A stretch of 62,000 bases of DNA from Lingula anatina (Eukaryota; Brachiopoda; Lingulata; Lingulida; Lingulidae), in NCBI RefSeq assembly GCF_001039355.2, contig NW_019775569.1, positions 752,712 through 814,711 of the forward strand, given 5' to 3'. Made by a program: the position numbers and the translations under genes. Below, in pieces: positions 45,375 to 58,362 of the stretch. The notes beneath the pieces are model-generated. The model saw nothing but the letters and a program-made list of their open reading frames with translations, did not search any database and was not told where the DNA came from. Each line of letters opens with the position of its first letter. The stretch's first letter is position 1.

Positions 45375-45958
45375 TTTTCATCAGATCTTTATTAAAATGT
45401 AATATCCAGACCTTTTTGCTCAAACAATATCATATAGTTGACAACTGAGCAGGGGAATCTTCCCTTATTTGGTGTGTATAAGAGAATGGATTTCATGATT
45501 CTTTGGGTTTAATTCTAGCTCCTTTAATTCCTTATTCCATCATTATGACAATGCAAAAGTCAATTATACACATGATTGTCAAGGATTGATTGCACTAGAT
45601 CAAGAACTCTACCCATCTGCACCTGGGTGTATCTAGGGAAGAGAGCAATGCCGGATGTGTATGGTTAGGGTTGGCATGACAATAGCAGAAATTTTTCAAA
45701 AGCATAAAACAGATCAATTTGCTAACTAATATTACCATATGGGAAGACATATATTCTATAATTTAGCCATGCCTTTTTGAATTTCCTAAGAAGTGTTGTA
45801 TCAATAACGACCTGAAAAGTAAATCTTATCAGTCATATCAGCCTAGACCCTTCATCACATCTAAAAAATTGCACATTCACAACCTTGATAAGGAGGTATT
45901 AGCTACTGCTACCATTGAAAGCAAATGTTCAGCTTTCTTTAAATGGCAAGAAAAATAT
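45375..45958 (-). other. 3' UTR of the KIAA1549-like gene
   Basis: Follows the TAA at 45959-45961 (minus strand). TTTATT at 45388-45393 on the plus strand is an AATAAA in the gene's direction. Confidence 0.55.
45388..45393 (-). terminator. Polyadenylation signal AATAAA for the KIAA1549-like gene
   Basis: Minus-strand AATAAA about 570 nt beyond the stop codon. Confidence 0.5.
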
Positions 45959-48900
45959 TTAGCGATTTAGACTTCTCAGTTCATCTTGTATAACCTTTCT
46001 GAGATCCTCTTTTAATGTCATATCAAATGAGCTTTCTTTTCTATTAAGTCGATTGACTGAATCTTTAGTGTTCTCTCGAGAAAAAGGACTGGAGTCTGCA
46101 TTCCGCCTTGGTGTTTCACGACTGTGCAAAATACGCCCTTCTTTCAAGATTGTCTCAACAGCAGAGTCTTCGTGTTCCTGTGGTTTGTGAATTGGCATTT
46201 TAGAACGATCTGCTTTACTGGTTACTTTGTCACTGCCACTGTCATCATTTTCAGTCTCTAAATCCTGCTGCACTAGTGTTTCATTGATGAGCTGCCTCGC
46301 ATGCTCCTCTAGAGATTTTTTGTATTCATGCTGTTCTCGCTGCATCTGCTGCTTAGCCAACAAAGAATGCTGCTTTTTCATCAGTTCCTGCAGCAGAGGG
46401 GTTACATAATTATACTACACATTACATATTTACATAAAATGTTACTGTTAATAGGTTAATAAATACTCTTTATAATAACTCCCTTATTCTTCTTTCAATT
46501 TCATAAAATTACAAGCCATTTGATCATCCAATTCCATGACTCTAAGAAACAGTTTTGTCTATATTTCAACCTAAAAGAAAGCTCTAATTCTGTTTGTGCT
46601 CACCTTCTGCTGTGCAGGAGTGGCTGCCACCCTGGTAAACCCTGGTAGCTCTGAGTTTGCCTGCCATGCATCATGTGCTGGAGGTTTTGTAAGGAATGGC
46701 CGTGAAGAGTACTCTGTCTCTTGCCTAGGTTGTTTCTTGTGACCAGCTCTCATATTTCTCGTAGGTTTTCTCTCTTCCTGTGAAGTGTAAAGGATATCTG
46801 TGTTGCAACAAATGGTGATGTACAAACTAAATTTAATCTGACATGGAATACAAGAAATCTAAAAAACAAAACAAATTTAAAACCACAACCTCTGACTTAT
46901 CAAATTTCTATAAAAGACAACTAATGTATATGGTAATTTTAATTACAATGTAAAAAGAATTTTTTAGTTATATCTAGGGTTATCTCCTACCATTTCTTCC
47001 TCATCCTCACTTGACTGGTTCTGTCTTTGTGACTTTGCATCATGCTGCTTTCTGGAAGAAAATCAATTTGATAAAAATGTCAGTGACGCAAGGCAAAAAC
47101 TGAACCCACACAGTATTTAGGCCTTCTCTGGTATGTTCTAAATTTATCCACTGTCATTTTAAAATGTACAGATCCTGTTTGTGTAACTTACTTGTGAGGA
47201 ACAGTAGGTGGGTCATCTGACTGTAACACTGCCTCTATCTGAGACTGTGCCTTGTCCCATGCTTGTCTTTCTTCTTTGGTCTTCTTTGATCTCCTTTTCT
47301 TTTTCTCTTCCTATAATTTAAATGCAGGAAAAAATGAAAGACAATTTTCCACTTTGCTGTAGACTTGATTGATTTTTATACAGAGATGTGAGAACTATTT
47401 ACTTCACAAAATTAACATTCTATGTTAGTCAATTAAAAGGTGAAATAATACAACAAAACTGAAAATTCAAATATCACATCTAGTCCAGATGTATTTACCT
47501 GCTTTGCCTTTTCTCTATGCCTCTGTTTATTTTTCATTCTTTCAATGGCAGCCTTTTCTTTTAATGTAATGTCTGGGTCACTACCATTTTGTTCTTCTTC
47601 ACGGAAAGGGTCCTAAAATAATTTTTTTCAGCTTGAGATTTTTTAAAATATTTAGAACCACTGTGGTTAACAATGGCCTATCACACAGCTCTGTTACAAA
47701 ATACACTGTAGTACTTGGAAAACTTTTAAAACTATATTTATTTTATAAAATCTTCACAGATAAAATACTTTTTCTAAAAAAAAAAGTTACATTCACTTCT
47801 ATACATGAAAATGCACTTACTTACAGAATGTCATGATACCACTTTTTAATCTAAAAATTCTTTTAAGATAAATACAAGCCTGTTGGCAGGGGGCCAGATT
47901 CGAGGTATTGAAAATAAAAGAAAAGGAATATACTTGGCATTTTTTCTTTAAAACTCACCACCAATTTTATAGGTATCCCAGTTTTACTTTCTTTCTTATC
48001 CGTGGCAACTGTGTCTTCCTCCTCTTCCTGTATATCCAGTGGTGGAAGAGAGGACAGATATGCAGTGAGAGCAGGTCCTGGGGCAGGGGTAATAATGTTT
48101 TTAAAGCGTACAGGAGGACGTTCAGGTTTGGCAGGAGGAGGTTCTTCAATCCTGCTCAGTTTGGCAATGTTTTCAAAAACTGCTGCCTCATGAACCTCTG
48201 CCTGGAGGGAAAGATGGTAATTTTATTTTAAAACCCATATATATGTACATAATCGATTTGGTCATTTGAATGAAATATTAACATCTGGCTCATACATTTG
48301 TTATAATTTTAATTATTAAAATATATTCTGAAAATACATGCTATAAGCTAGCTTCTTCAAAAAAAATATTCATAAATTAATAGTTCAGACCAATGTAAGA
48401 GAGCACCATAATCACTGCTATCTGTTATACCTCTTCATCCATATTTCCTGCATCAGATGTTAGACTTTCATGAGAAGTGGTCAGGGCAGACTTCACTACC
48501 AGTGGTGCCACCTTAGAGGATTTCTTTGGTCTCAAGGGGGGGAGTCTTCTCTTCCCTTTACTTTTCTTACGAGACTTTGCAGTCTTTGAATGAGATGCTC
48601 TGTTTACTTCTTTGGTCTCCTGCCTGCTAAGCTCCCTGTCTGATTCACCTTCTCTCGAAGAAGCAGAGGATGTTTGGCTGGAATATTGATTAAGATAGGG
48701 AAATTTAGAGGCTTGTCTCATTTACTATAAACTACCTTCTGTTACAAATGAAAATTAATTAGAAACTAATTTGACCAATATTTAACTTAAATCTTATAAT
48801 ATCTTAAAATATCAAAGTTCTCATATCTGACCCAGGCCAACTTATTCTCCTTTTTCATATGCCCACTTGGTGGACAAGCGTACATGAACATTGAGATTTG

Positions 48901-51420
48901 AAGATGAATAAACTGGTACTGACAGACCTGAAACTCAAGGTAGGTTTACATGGATTCCCACAAAAAAATCAATGTAACAAAAAATACAGAAAGAACATGC
49001 CTGCCAGCAAAGTTTACAGAAAACAATGACAGCCGACGCTTGTGCATGAAAAATATTTTCCCAAACAAGAGCAGCAAGATAGCTGATCAACTGTTAATAC
49101 CAAAAGCTTGAAATGTTAATAAAAGCTTTACTTTAGACAAATACATCACTGAATGCATTCAAGATAGCAGCCACATAGGCAAACTAAAAGGTCAGATAGA
49201 AAGACTAATAAATCACTACCCAGGTACAAATATATTTAAAATATCACATGGTGAAATTTTGCCAATTCCTTGCATTTCATATACACACATATTAGGAATT
49301 TCTGATTATTAATTCCCTTTACATTCAAATATTTTTCCTCTAAAAATATTCATGACACGATAAACAAGTCTGATATTTATATTTTGTGAAATACATTCTT
49401 AATACTGAATTGAAATAATTTTTTGTGATATATAACACCCCACTAGGACCCACCAAACATGGGCCCTAGCTCTATACATATTTTCCATGAATGGCACCCT
49501 GTGATGCAAAAGTTAACCCTTAAATGAACATTATATGATGGAATTATTTCCATCTTTCAACTTAAATCTGAGTAAAAGCATTGTACTTGACAATAAGGGC
49601 TCATTTCCTATGACACTGTTGGTCTAAATACAGTAGATTGATCCAACTATGTGTGGACTCTTGCCATAAGCTATCATACTGGCTCAATGACACTCCTCCT
49701 GATATTGAGTAGAATAAAGAAAAACTGGTGATCATATGAGTATGTTGGAAACAACAAAAAAAGCGTGTTAATCTGTTAAACTGATTGCATTGAGCAAGAG
49801 TCCCTGCAGAGCTGAGGCCATCTACTTAGACCAATAGAGTTATTGGGAATGAGCCCTAAAAGTCATCAAGGGTGACATCTATACACTCTTACACCGATTA
49901 ACCAATAATAGCACAAAGTGGTAAAAAATAGATGTTTATACATGCAGTGGTTGATCTTCATTTCTATATCCTAAGGAGGCTTATCAATCCTGTTAATATA
50001 CCCAGAGGGGATTAACCAGTAAACTATTATGTAGCAGTACGTGGGCAGTTAACAGGCACAGAGTAATTTAATGAATTAGTTTCAGAAGGAAAATCTAAGA
50101 GAAACTGGACTGTAGTGACAAAATATCAGTAATAAATCATACAACACCATGTAAAACAGTGTGACTTATGTGTTCCAGTACCAAAGCCATTAACCTCCGC
50201 ACAAAGTGCTGAATTCATATAACAAAATCCAACAAATCCCCACACCAAAATACTACACCAATCAATAAACTTCACTCACCTCTGTTCTATAGAAACTCAT
50301 CAAATATTCCTTGATCAAAACTACAAGCAGAGTGGTAAAGTAGCACATAAATAGTGGAATTTATTATCTCAATTCACTAGTGAAACCACAACCTTAGTTC
50401 TGACCTAATTCTGGCTCATGTGTTGTGTTGTCATGTCAATAGGCTTTTGTTTACGTTGTCATCAGAAAGAGGCTCGGCTGGGCCAAAAAGAGACTATGCA
50501 GTAGCAATATTTGAAAGCACCATAGCAGACGACAGTGTTTTATTATAGTGCTCTAATATATAATTTTGTAATAAAATAATTGATGCTGTTTGTTATTTCA
50601 AATGACAGTTTATGGGAAGCTATCAATTATTTAGTAGCACATGCACTGGCAATCTTACTACTACTAGCTGTAAGTGCATTGTATTGATTTTTGTTCAAAT
50701 GGGTGGCATAAGCTATAATTTGCCATATTATCTCACAATGGTTTCAGAGAAGTAATTTGAATGCACCTAGATGGCATTATCATTATAGACAGGCCAGATT
50801 ACCAGAGAAAGTTACTGTGTCAATATTTTAAACATTACAGTAAGCTGCATATGGTTGTTGAAATACAAAATCAGATCACTTCTATCATTTCAAAATGGTA
50901 ACTAAGCGGTAAAAGGGTGCTTTTATTACCTTTCTCTGTCTGATTCATCAGTTTCAACCTCTAGAATGCGCCTCTTCTGTTTGCCTTTCGACGAGCGTCC
51001 ACTTACATTACTGATTTCCCGCGACCTCATCATTCTGTGTTCATGTTCTATCGTGTCAGAGTTACACAAGTTCTTCTCTTTTTCTTCATTTTTCATCTGT
51101 AATTGTCAAGTTTAAAATTTTGTTGTTTTAAATAAAGTAAGAGAATGCGTCTCCATGGATTTTATTGTTTCAATTTAGATAACATGACTTTAAAACAGAT
51201 ATGTACTGATGAAGTGAATCAACATAATTATGCCTACAATCAATTGAAGTACATTTGGTACACATTCAAAGTATATCAGTCATTATAAACATACCTTTGG
51301 TGGTTTCATGGGTGACACGCTGGGTGTATCCAGGAGTGGCAGGGACTTTCCATTACGTCCAATCTGTACAATTGCTCCTCTCTCAACATCCACTCCAAGA
51401 TTATGCATTTCAAGACTTTC
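45959..51420 (-). other. Cytoplasmic-tail exons of the KIAA1549-like protein
   Basis: Nine exons from 51420-51295 down to 46387-45959. They are highly charged: Arg/Ser-rich (HSKTAKSRKKSKGKRR), a Pro-rich segment (EPPPAKPERPP in 48201-47959), then KEKAAIERMKNKQRHREKAK and KKRRSKKTKEERQAWDKA, which look helical. The last exon has a probable coiled coil (LLAKQQMQREQHEYKKSLEE) and ends in LKEDLRKVIQDELRSLNR. Basic clusters could act as nuclear-import or membrane-binding segments; this is inference. Confidence 0.85.
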
Positions 51421-54116
51421 CTGTAAAAAAAATATTTTAATACTCAAATGCATACTGTTTGCATGCAATATTATTTGTACAAGTTGAAGACCAAAAATTG
51501 TTTAGCTCCCTGCGATATATAAAAGATTACAGTTAATTAAAATACACTTGCACATTGCAATACCAAAATAAAAGTGCACAGATTGAATACTCATTACACA
51601 TTTTAACTTTTTTACGTTAAAAGTTATCAAGATGTGATTAATAAGAAATTTAAAGAGGCAGAATGAAATAATCTACGTATCAGACAGGTACAAAATGGTT
51701 CCACACCTTTGGCCCCCTCTCTACATGATCCTCCGCACCACAAGTCATATTCTTCCACAAGTATACTGAGACAAGGAGTAGAATGATGACCAACAGAACT
51801 GGAACGGATATGGCAGCTATTAGCCAACTTGGACGTGTTGTGGGGTTCTCCTTCCTGGTAACCAGAGGCCTCACACCTGTTTCTACCTAAAAAAAAACAT
51901 CTTCACTCTGTTTTAAATTGCCACAAGTATGTGAAACTTGATCTTCACCAATTAAGTGCCATACTTTTTTCAATTAAAAATATCAAAAAGTACTTCACAA
52001 AAATATCAGAACTCATGAATTTTTGCTGAACAGAATGCAGTTTTCTGAACAGCATCTGAACACTAGATTAACACATTTAATAACAGTAAACAAATTAAAA
52101 GACCTAACCCTTGAGCACAATGTGACCATTACTAGGTCAGGTTTTCATTGGCATGTTTCATAGTGGATAAGATATCTTAAAAATACTTTCACAAATTTTG
52201 AAGCAATTTTCAGGACAATAGTGACTGATTTCAACTGCAATTTTTAAAACAATTTTTATTCTCTTTTTTCCTTTCAGAATTCTGTGTTCTTGGAGTGCTC
52301 TCTAGTAAAAATGACTAAAGATCAGCCCCATATTCTTGTGTAATATATTCAAAGAAAATGAAGCACTCACTGCATATCCAACTTTGAGACTCAATTCAGA
52401 GTTGCTCAGTTTGTTAAATGTCTTCTCTATGTGGTCTGATTTCATGACACTGCCATTCTTTGTCATGTAGAATATAACATCTACAAGATCGTTATAATTA
52501 CTGTTGGTGGCATTCTTTACTTCTGTTATCTAAAATCAAAAGAAAAAAGTTCAAAGATTAAGGTGAAAACAAGTATAATTCATTAATGCCCCCATTTTCT
52601 TAAATATAATGTAAGAAAGAAAAATAATCTACCACTTATTTTTATTTCCATAACAAAAGCAATAAAAAAGAATTCTTACATGAACTTCTACATCCTGTGA
52701 AGTCCCAAGACCAGCCTGTCGTTTGCTTCGGCTATGATTTACTTTCTTCACTGCCAGGTGATAGCTTATCACAAGTCCTAGTCAGAAAAAAATGTTCAGA
52801 TACTCAGCATATTAGTATTATACTGATAGACAGTCTAACTCATGAATCAATTAAAAGTTTGTAGCAATTTCCTTGTCATTTCTAGCCTCAATTGTTTAAA
52901 AATAAAAAGAACACAGTAATCAAAAATTGATCAATCATGCTAAATTACTTCAAAAATAACAAAGGTACCTTTCTCAATTTCCCTTATCAATTTTTCCCCT
53001 TCTAAAACCATCTCTGTGAATGGGATATGCAGTGTAAGAACCATGCGGTTCTCCTCTGCCTCTGGGGACATAGTGACAATCACTGCAGGCGGTGTTGTTG
53101 ATGGAGACCCTGTATTGGGTATTGCAGAAACTGTTGTAAGGGATGTTCCTGTTGCTGATGATTCAGGCGCTTCAAGTGTTGCCAATGTTCCTCCTAAGAT
53201 TTCTGCACTTATCAAAGTTGTTGCTGACAAAGAGATTCTCTCTGTCAAAACTGAGGTTGATTTAAACACCTCTGCCGTTGATGAAGATGAGATCACAGTA
53301 GCAAAGTAACCGAACACATCCACTAATAAAGTTGGGCTATGCTGCTCTGAGGATGTTAGATAAATAGTAAAATCCGATGCAGAAGGCAAAACAACCCCTT
53401 TTGATATTTCTGCCCCATCAATTAAATTCAAAGATGAACTGAGATCATATAATTCTTCACTAGAGGGTGCCAATGGGCTGAAAGAGGTGCCCTGTTTCAC
53501 ACTATCAAGTACAGAATTCATAGAAGATTCTGAACTAAAATCAAATACTGAGGTAACAGACATTATCTCTGAATGGCCTAAATTTTCAGATGAAATAACT
53601 GGAGAAATAACACTGACTTCAGATGGCTTACTAGGTGGAATCACTGGACTTACATAACTACTTCCAAAAACAGTGATTACTTCACTTGCTGAGGAAGTAG
53701 ACAGGTCATCTAAGGTACCCTCAGAAGTTGAAGCATTAGATGAGGCACTTAGTGAAGTGCTTTGTGAAGTTGTTGAACTGACATCACTTAACATACTACT
53801 AGAATAATGATGCAATGAACTATAATTTAAATCATTACTCCTGGACAATGCAACTACCACAGCTTCTGATGACAATTCATCACTTGAAACCATGGAATTT
53901 GTGTCATACTTCAACACACTACTAGTATGACTTAATGTGCCTTCATTAGAATTTGCATTAACAGAAGCATCTCTCAGCCCATCACTTTGTGCTGGTGCTA
54001 AATCAGTTGACATACTAGGAGCACTAATTATGTCTAACACAGAAATACTACTGACATGAGAATCAGATGAACTTCTGCCATCAGCATTTGTGCCAGTGAA
54101 CAAAATGTTGTATATC

Positions 54117-54158
<42 letters not shown>

Positions 54159-57100
54159 AACAATAGTGATAATGATGAAGTGATATCTGACAGGAAAGGC
54201 ACTGAATTGTCTAAACTTTCTACTTTGCTACCGCTTAAAGGCAAGTTAACTTTTGTTAAATTATTAAAAGATTGGCTAATTTCCATAGATATCACAGATG
54301 ATTTTGTGATGGATGCATTTTGAATTGATTCAACTTCCTGTGTGGAATCTTCCAATGTTGACTGATGTACAATGTCTGCTGGCCATGTTGTCAACAAAAC
54401 TGAACCACTGCTTAAAAAAAGTGTTGGTGTTGAACCTGCTTCTCCAACGAATAAATTACTTGTTGAAGAAGGAAGAACATTTGAGAATAAGGAGCCAGAT
54501 GGCTGAACACTGCTACTGGTATATTCCTGAACAAAGCTACTTGTGCTTTTCAGAGGGGATAACAGGTCATTGTTGTCCCCTATCACTGATGAAAAACCAG
54601 GCAAAACAGATAAACTTGAAACTATATAATTATCACTAACACTGCTGCTTAAAAGTGGTGAACTTTTTTCATTGCTATGCATCCCTTCTACTGGTAAATC
54701 TGACAAACTGTCTGATGAGGATATATATCTTACTGTATCCATGGATATATTATGAGACATTTCCTCTGTGAATTTTAATTGTGTAGTATAATACACTGGT
54801 GCAGTGTTGGTTTGAGTGGCATCTGGTAATTTACTAGTATTTACAAATACAGATTCTGTAATTGGCACATAGGGTGTCCCTGATATAGATTCACTTCCAG
54901 TCTCTGTTCTTTGGGCTGAGATTGTTTCAGAAGCAGTGAATTTCAGTGAGCTGAGAACCAGATCAGAGATTGTATTGGAGACATGATGGAAGTCTGGTAT
55001 CCAGCTGGAAGTTAATGATCCATGTTCAATTTCTGTATGAAATGAACCTGCTTCTGACCTTACCACTGATGGAGTGTCTATCAATTTTGCTGAATGTATA
55101 GGCACAGATGTAAATTTTTCAGTGAAACTGTCTGAAGACACTGTTAAAATAGACTGTGTTGAAACACTTTCAACTGTTTGCATTGGAAGACTTGAAATTA
55201 GATCACTGCTACGGACTGAACCTTCCAATGTGGAAGTTGAGTAAGCAGTATCTCTTGAAGACACATGTGATTGATGTAAACTGTTTAAATGATGCAATGT
55301 CACATCACTCTCAAATAAAGACATCCCAGTACTGTGAAATAAAATTGTAGATGCAGAGTTGTTCATTGCAGTTGTTGAGATTCCAATTGCTTCAAGATGT
55401 GATGGCTCAAGCAACTGGACAGTAGTTGATTGTCCCGATTTAAGTGCACGTGACCTAGAAGCTAGGAATGTATAAAAATCATGTTCCATAAGACTGACTG
55501 GATGTGTGTATGACGCAGTTGAACCCTTTTCAAAATTGCTGCTAACTTTCATTATTGGTATTCTTAGTGAACCTGTATAATGACTGTCTAGAAATCCTGT
55601 TTTAGTTTCACTAGATTGTAAGTCACTCTGCTCCAAACCAGACAATGACGGTAATATTGTAGATGGTAATGAAACATGCCCTGCTGATAATCTACTCTCA
55701 GTGTTTTGAGATATCACATCAAATCCCGACAAAGCCTTAAATAATGATGATTTAGGTGCTGATTGTATCATTGAAGACTCATCAGTTTCAGGCACATCAT
55801 GGAGAATTTCTCTTGCTGTATGAAAACTTGAAATACTTTCAGCAACTGTTGCTACAGACCAATAAGACTCTGAGGCACTGCTTATTTGATTGTAAACTGG
55901 AGAAGATTTTTTATCGAAATCCTCCAAGTGAGGCAACATGCTGTCAGAACTATGAGGTAATATTGAAGAACTGGTAGTTACAGGAAGTGAAGTAGATATC
56001 AGCTTGGATATATCAGGTGTAACAGAACTTGAAATCATTACTTTTATTGCACTATCCATACTTAAGGTTTTTTTATAATCATTGTTCCCTTCTTCATTTT
56101 CCTGTGACATCAATTCTGAATGAACAGAATGGGTCGTTATTTCTGCAACTGACTGGATTGCTGCTGTTGAGAAAGGTGTGGCAAATGTTTTAAAACTTGC
56201 TAATTTGCTTTCTGAGGCAGCTGGCTTTACTTCAGGGCTTTCTTCCTCTAGATCTAGTCTCACAGGAAGGGAGGTCTGCTGCCCAAAAACCACAGGGTCA
56301 GACACTGGTGAATGAAAATAATCAACTGCACTTCTGTAAACTGTTGTGGCCATGTTGTTATGGTCAACCACTGTGGTCAACCCCAAGTCATTAGGACCAC
56401 TCTCTGGTGAAACAGGTGGACTGAGGGTCATTCCCAATGATTTGTTTCCACCTCCAGAACTTTCTTCTTGAAACGCTGTAGACAGGTGCTGTGAAATTTG
56501 GTTAAAGTCCCTTACTGTTTCAGCACTTGTGGTTGATGTTCCATTATTCTTTCCTTTCCTTTCTTCAATCTGAGAATTTACATCCATACTAAATTCTGCA
56601 TATTTTGAAAATGTGTGAAAACTGGTGGTTGTTTCAATCGAGTGTAAGGAAAAAGCATCTAAATCTTGACTTCCATGAAACTTATTGTCAGTGCTGCTAA
56701 GTAAACCTGGGGGATTCCAATATTCAGAAAACAAAGTTACATTCCTTTTACTAAAAGTGGCACTTTGTGAGCTTTGGGAAATGTTTGTGGGCATTTCTCT
56801 GGTTGCCACACTTATCGAATTAGATTGAGACTGTTCTGACATTGATAAAACTGTTACACCAGTGGATTCCACTAATGTCTTCTTACTGATGGCTACATGT
56901 TCTGTTGCAGAAAATAGTACAGGTGTTGTCTTGATAACCTCTACTGACAGATCAGTATATGATCCCGAGACAGAGCTCAGAACTTCTGATGTGCTGGGCC
57001 TGTCAAGAAATATTGATGCACCATGCGATGATGTCATAAGACCACTAAGAGAAAAGTGGGTCCCTACTTCACTAAGACTTTTACTCAATAATTTGTCAGA

Positions 57101-58362
57101 AAATTCTACCAAACTGCCTTGAGATTCATGACTGAATGTTTCTGACGATACTTTTGGTTCGGGCTCATGAACAAAATGTGGCATGAAAAGCCCATCTGGA
57201 TAATTATAAATTACTTTTTCATTTCTCTTCTGTGAAACAGAGCTCACTAGTTGTGTTACATGAGAAAGCTCTGATGAGGAAAAAAAGAGAGAAATAGGTA
57301 TCATTTTTGATTCAGTTAATGTTTTTTCAACTTGACTTGAAACTTGTTTTCCGGAAGTAATGATATCTGTGGATACTGCTTCACTGGTTTCAGAACAGCA
57401 ATCAGTAGATAGTAGATTAATGAAGTCATCAAAGTCACTGTCACCGATTTGGATAGAATTTAAGGAGGAGTGGAAGGAAGCATCACTTTTTCTCATTACA
57501 GAATCTGACATAAATTGATGTGCAGACAGAGTTCCTTCTTGCAGAAAAAAATTTTGGATATCACTGCCATGTTTTGAAGTTGCATCAGACAAAATCATTG
57601 ATTCACTGTCAGTGTTAGCTGACATTAGTTCTACGTCAATTACCACAGATTGACTTCCCAAGACTGGCTGCATTGATTGCTCCATAAAACTAATTATGTT
57701 GCCATCTTTAGATTCATTACTTTTTATCTTTGTAGGGGCAGTCTGGGTTTTGCATGGAGTGGAAGGCACAGCTGTTGGGGAGGAGTAGGAAGGGAGTAAT
57801 GTGCCTGGAGTCCCCAGAGTTTTCCCAGAATTCCTCCCATTTTCATTTTCTGACCAAACTGCTGTAAATGCAGAATTCACGGTTGAGTGACTATAGGATG
57901 AAGTCAGTGGAAAAATGTTTTTCTCTGTCACTGTATTAATTTCCTCTGACGTAGCCCCATAATTCACTGAAGTGGCTATGGTACTAAAAACTGTTTTTCC
58001 TTTTGTTTGCAAAATAGCCACATCTGTTCCAGCTTGTAATTGTGACACAGCACCTGCAAATATTCTTTCTGTGGTTCCAATACTGGCTGCTATTTCAGTC
58101 CCATGCTGAGTAAAATTATATTTTAGTGTGACCGTCTCTGTTGCCATGACCAGGTTATTGTTTTCATCCATGGTAACAATTTCCACAGAAACAGTCTGTG
58201 GCGGTGGTTCTGTTGTTGTGTCTCCCTGTGATCCATGAGTGATCTCTTGACCTCCAAGGAATGCTGTTTGATCTGAGCCTGTTGATACTGTCTCAATACT
58301 TGAAGTCACATCTGTAGTTATACCAGTTTCTTCTGTCATCTGTTGAGGACCATCCACTTGTC
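45959..58362 (-). CDS. KIAA1549: KIAA1549/KIAA1549L-family single-pass membrane protein, 5' partial
   Basis: At least 2,502 residues in 13 exons: 58362-52969, 52777-52680, 52529-52371, 51886-51707, 51420-51295, 51096-50930, 48677-48431, 48201-47959, 47612-47499, 47310-47192, 47051-46991, 46777-46604, 46387-45959 (TAA). All phases match. The layout is a Ser/Thr-rich mucin-like ectodomain (1-1797), a juxtamembrane domain (~1760-1883), a transmembrane helix (~1905-1927) and a basic/acidic cytoplasmic tail. Family assignment rests on this architecture, on the juxtamembrane block (VEVHITEVKNAT, NGSVMKSDHIEKTFNKLS, ELSLKVGY), on the tail (AIERMKNKQRHREK, AWDKAQSQIEAVLQ) and on the position next to HIPK. 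The molecular function of the family is not established; human KIAA1549 is known mainly as a BRAF fusion partner in pilocytic astrocytoma. The signal-peptide exon is missing: the first exon here starts with two bases of a split codon. Confidence 0.85.
48678..50929 (-). other. Intron of the KIAA1549-like gene (2.25 kb)
   Basis: Lies between exons 51096-50930 and 48677-48431, which join in phase (AG plus C gives Ser). No additional exon, repeat family or RNA gene was recognised. Confidence 0.8.
51707..51886 (-). other. Transmembrane exon of the KIAA1549-like protein
   Basis: One 60-codon exon encodes TTRPSW followed by LIAAISVPVLLVIILLLVSV and YLWKN, a 23-residue hydrophobic helix with Arg before it and Lys after it. 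This is the only strong membrane segment in the product; it sets the ectodomain on the N-terminal side if a signal peptide exists upstream. Confidence 0.92.
52371..52777 (-). other. Juxtamembrane domain exons with RSKR proprotein-convertase site
   Basis: Exons 52777-52680 and 52529-52371, plus the end of the giant exon, form a folded-looking, less Ser-rich segment before the membrane. HSRSKRQAGLG contains R1814-S-K-R1817, the furin-type consensus R-X-K-R, about 88 residues before the transmembrane helix. The layout resembles SEA-type juxtamembrane domains, but that fold call is inference. Confidence 0.75.
52969..58362 (-). other. Giant 5.4-kb exon: mucin-like Ser/Thr-rich ectodomain
   Basis: 1,797 codons uninterrupted. 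Serine, threonine and valine dominate, with short non-identical repeats and only three cysteines that I could find (one PCKT, one DCCSE pair). It has about a dozen N-glycosylation sequons (for example NFTQ, NESK, NVTL, NISQ, NASIT, NLTK, NYSS). This suggests an extended, O-glycosylated extracellular stalk. The acceptor TTAATTAG ends at 58363 and the donor is AAAG/GTACCT. A GTG at 58357 is not the start; the frame continues to the acceptor. Confidence 0.9.
54117..54156 (-). repeat. In-frame trinucleotide repeat encoding poly-Ser
   Basis: (GAT)n on the plus strand is read on the minus strand as TCA codons, giving about 13 consecutive serines in the ectodomain. The plus-strand poly-Asp frame over it is a shadow. 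Confidence 0.95.

Noticed and set aside
54090-54323. Plus-strand open frame with a long poly-Asp run
   Set aside because: It is the reverse complement of the poly-Ser trinucleotide repeat inside the minus-strand giant exon; the minus frame is far longer and has spliced family context.
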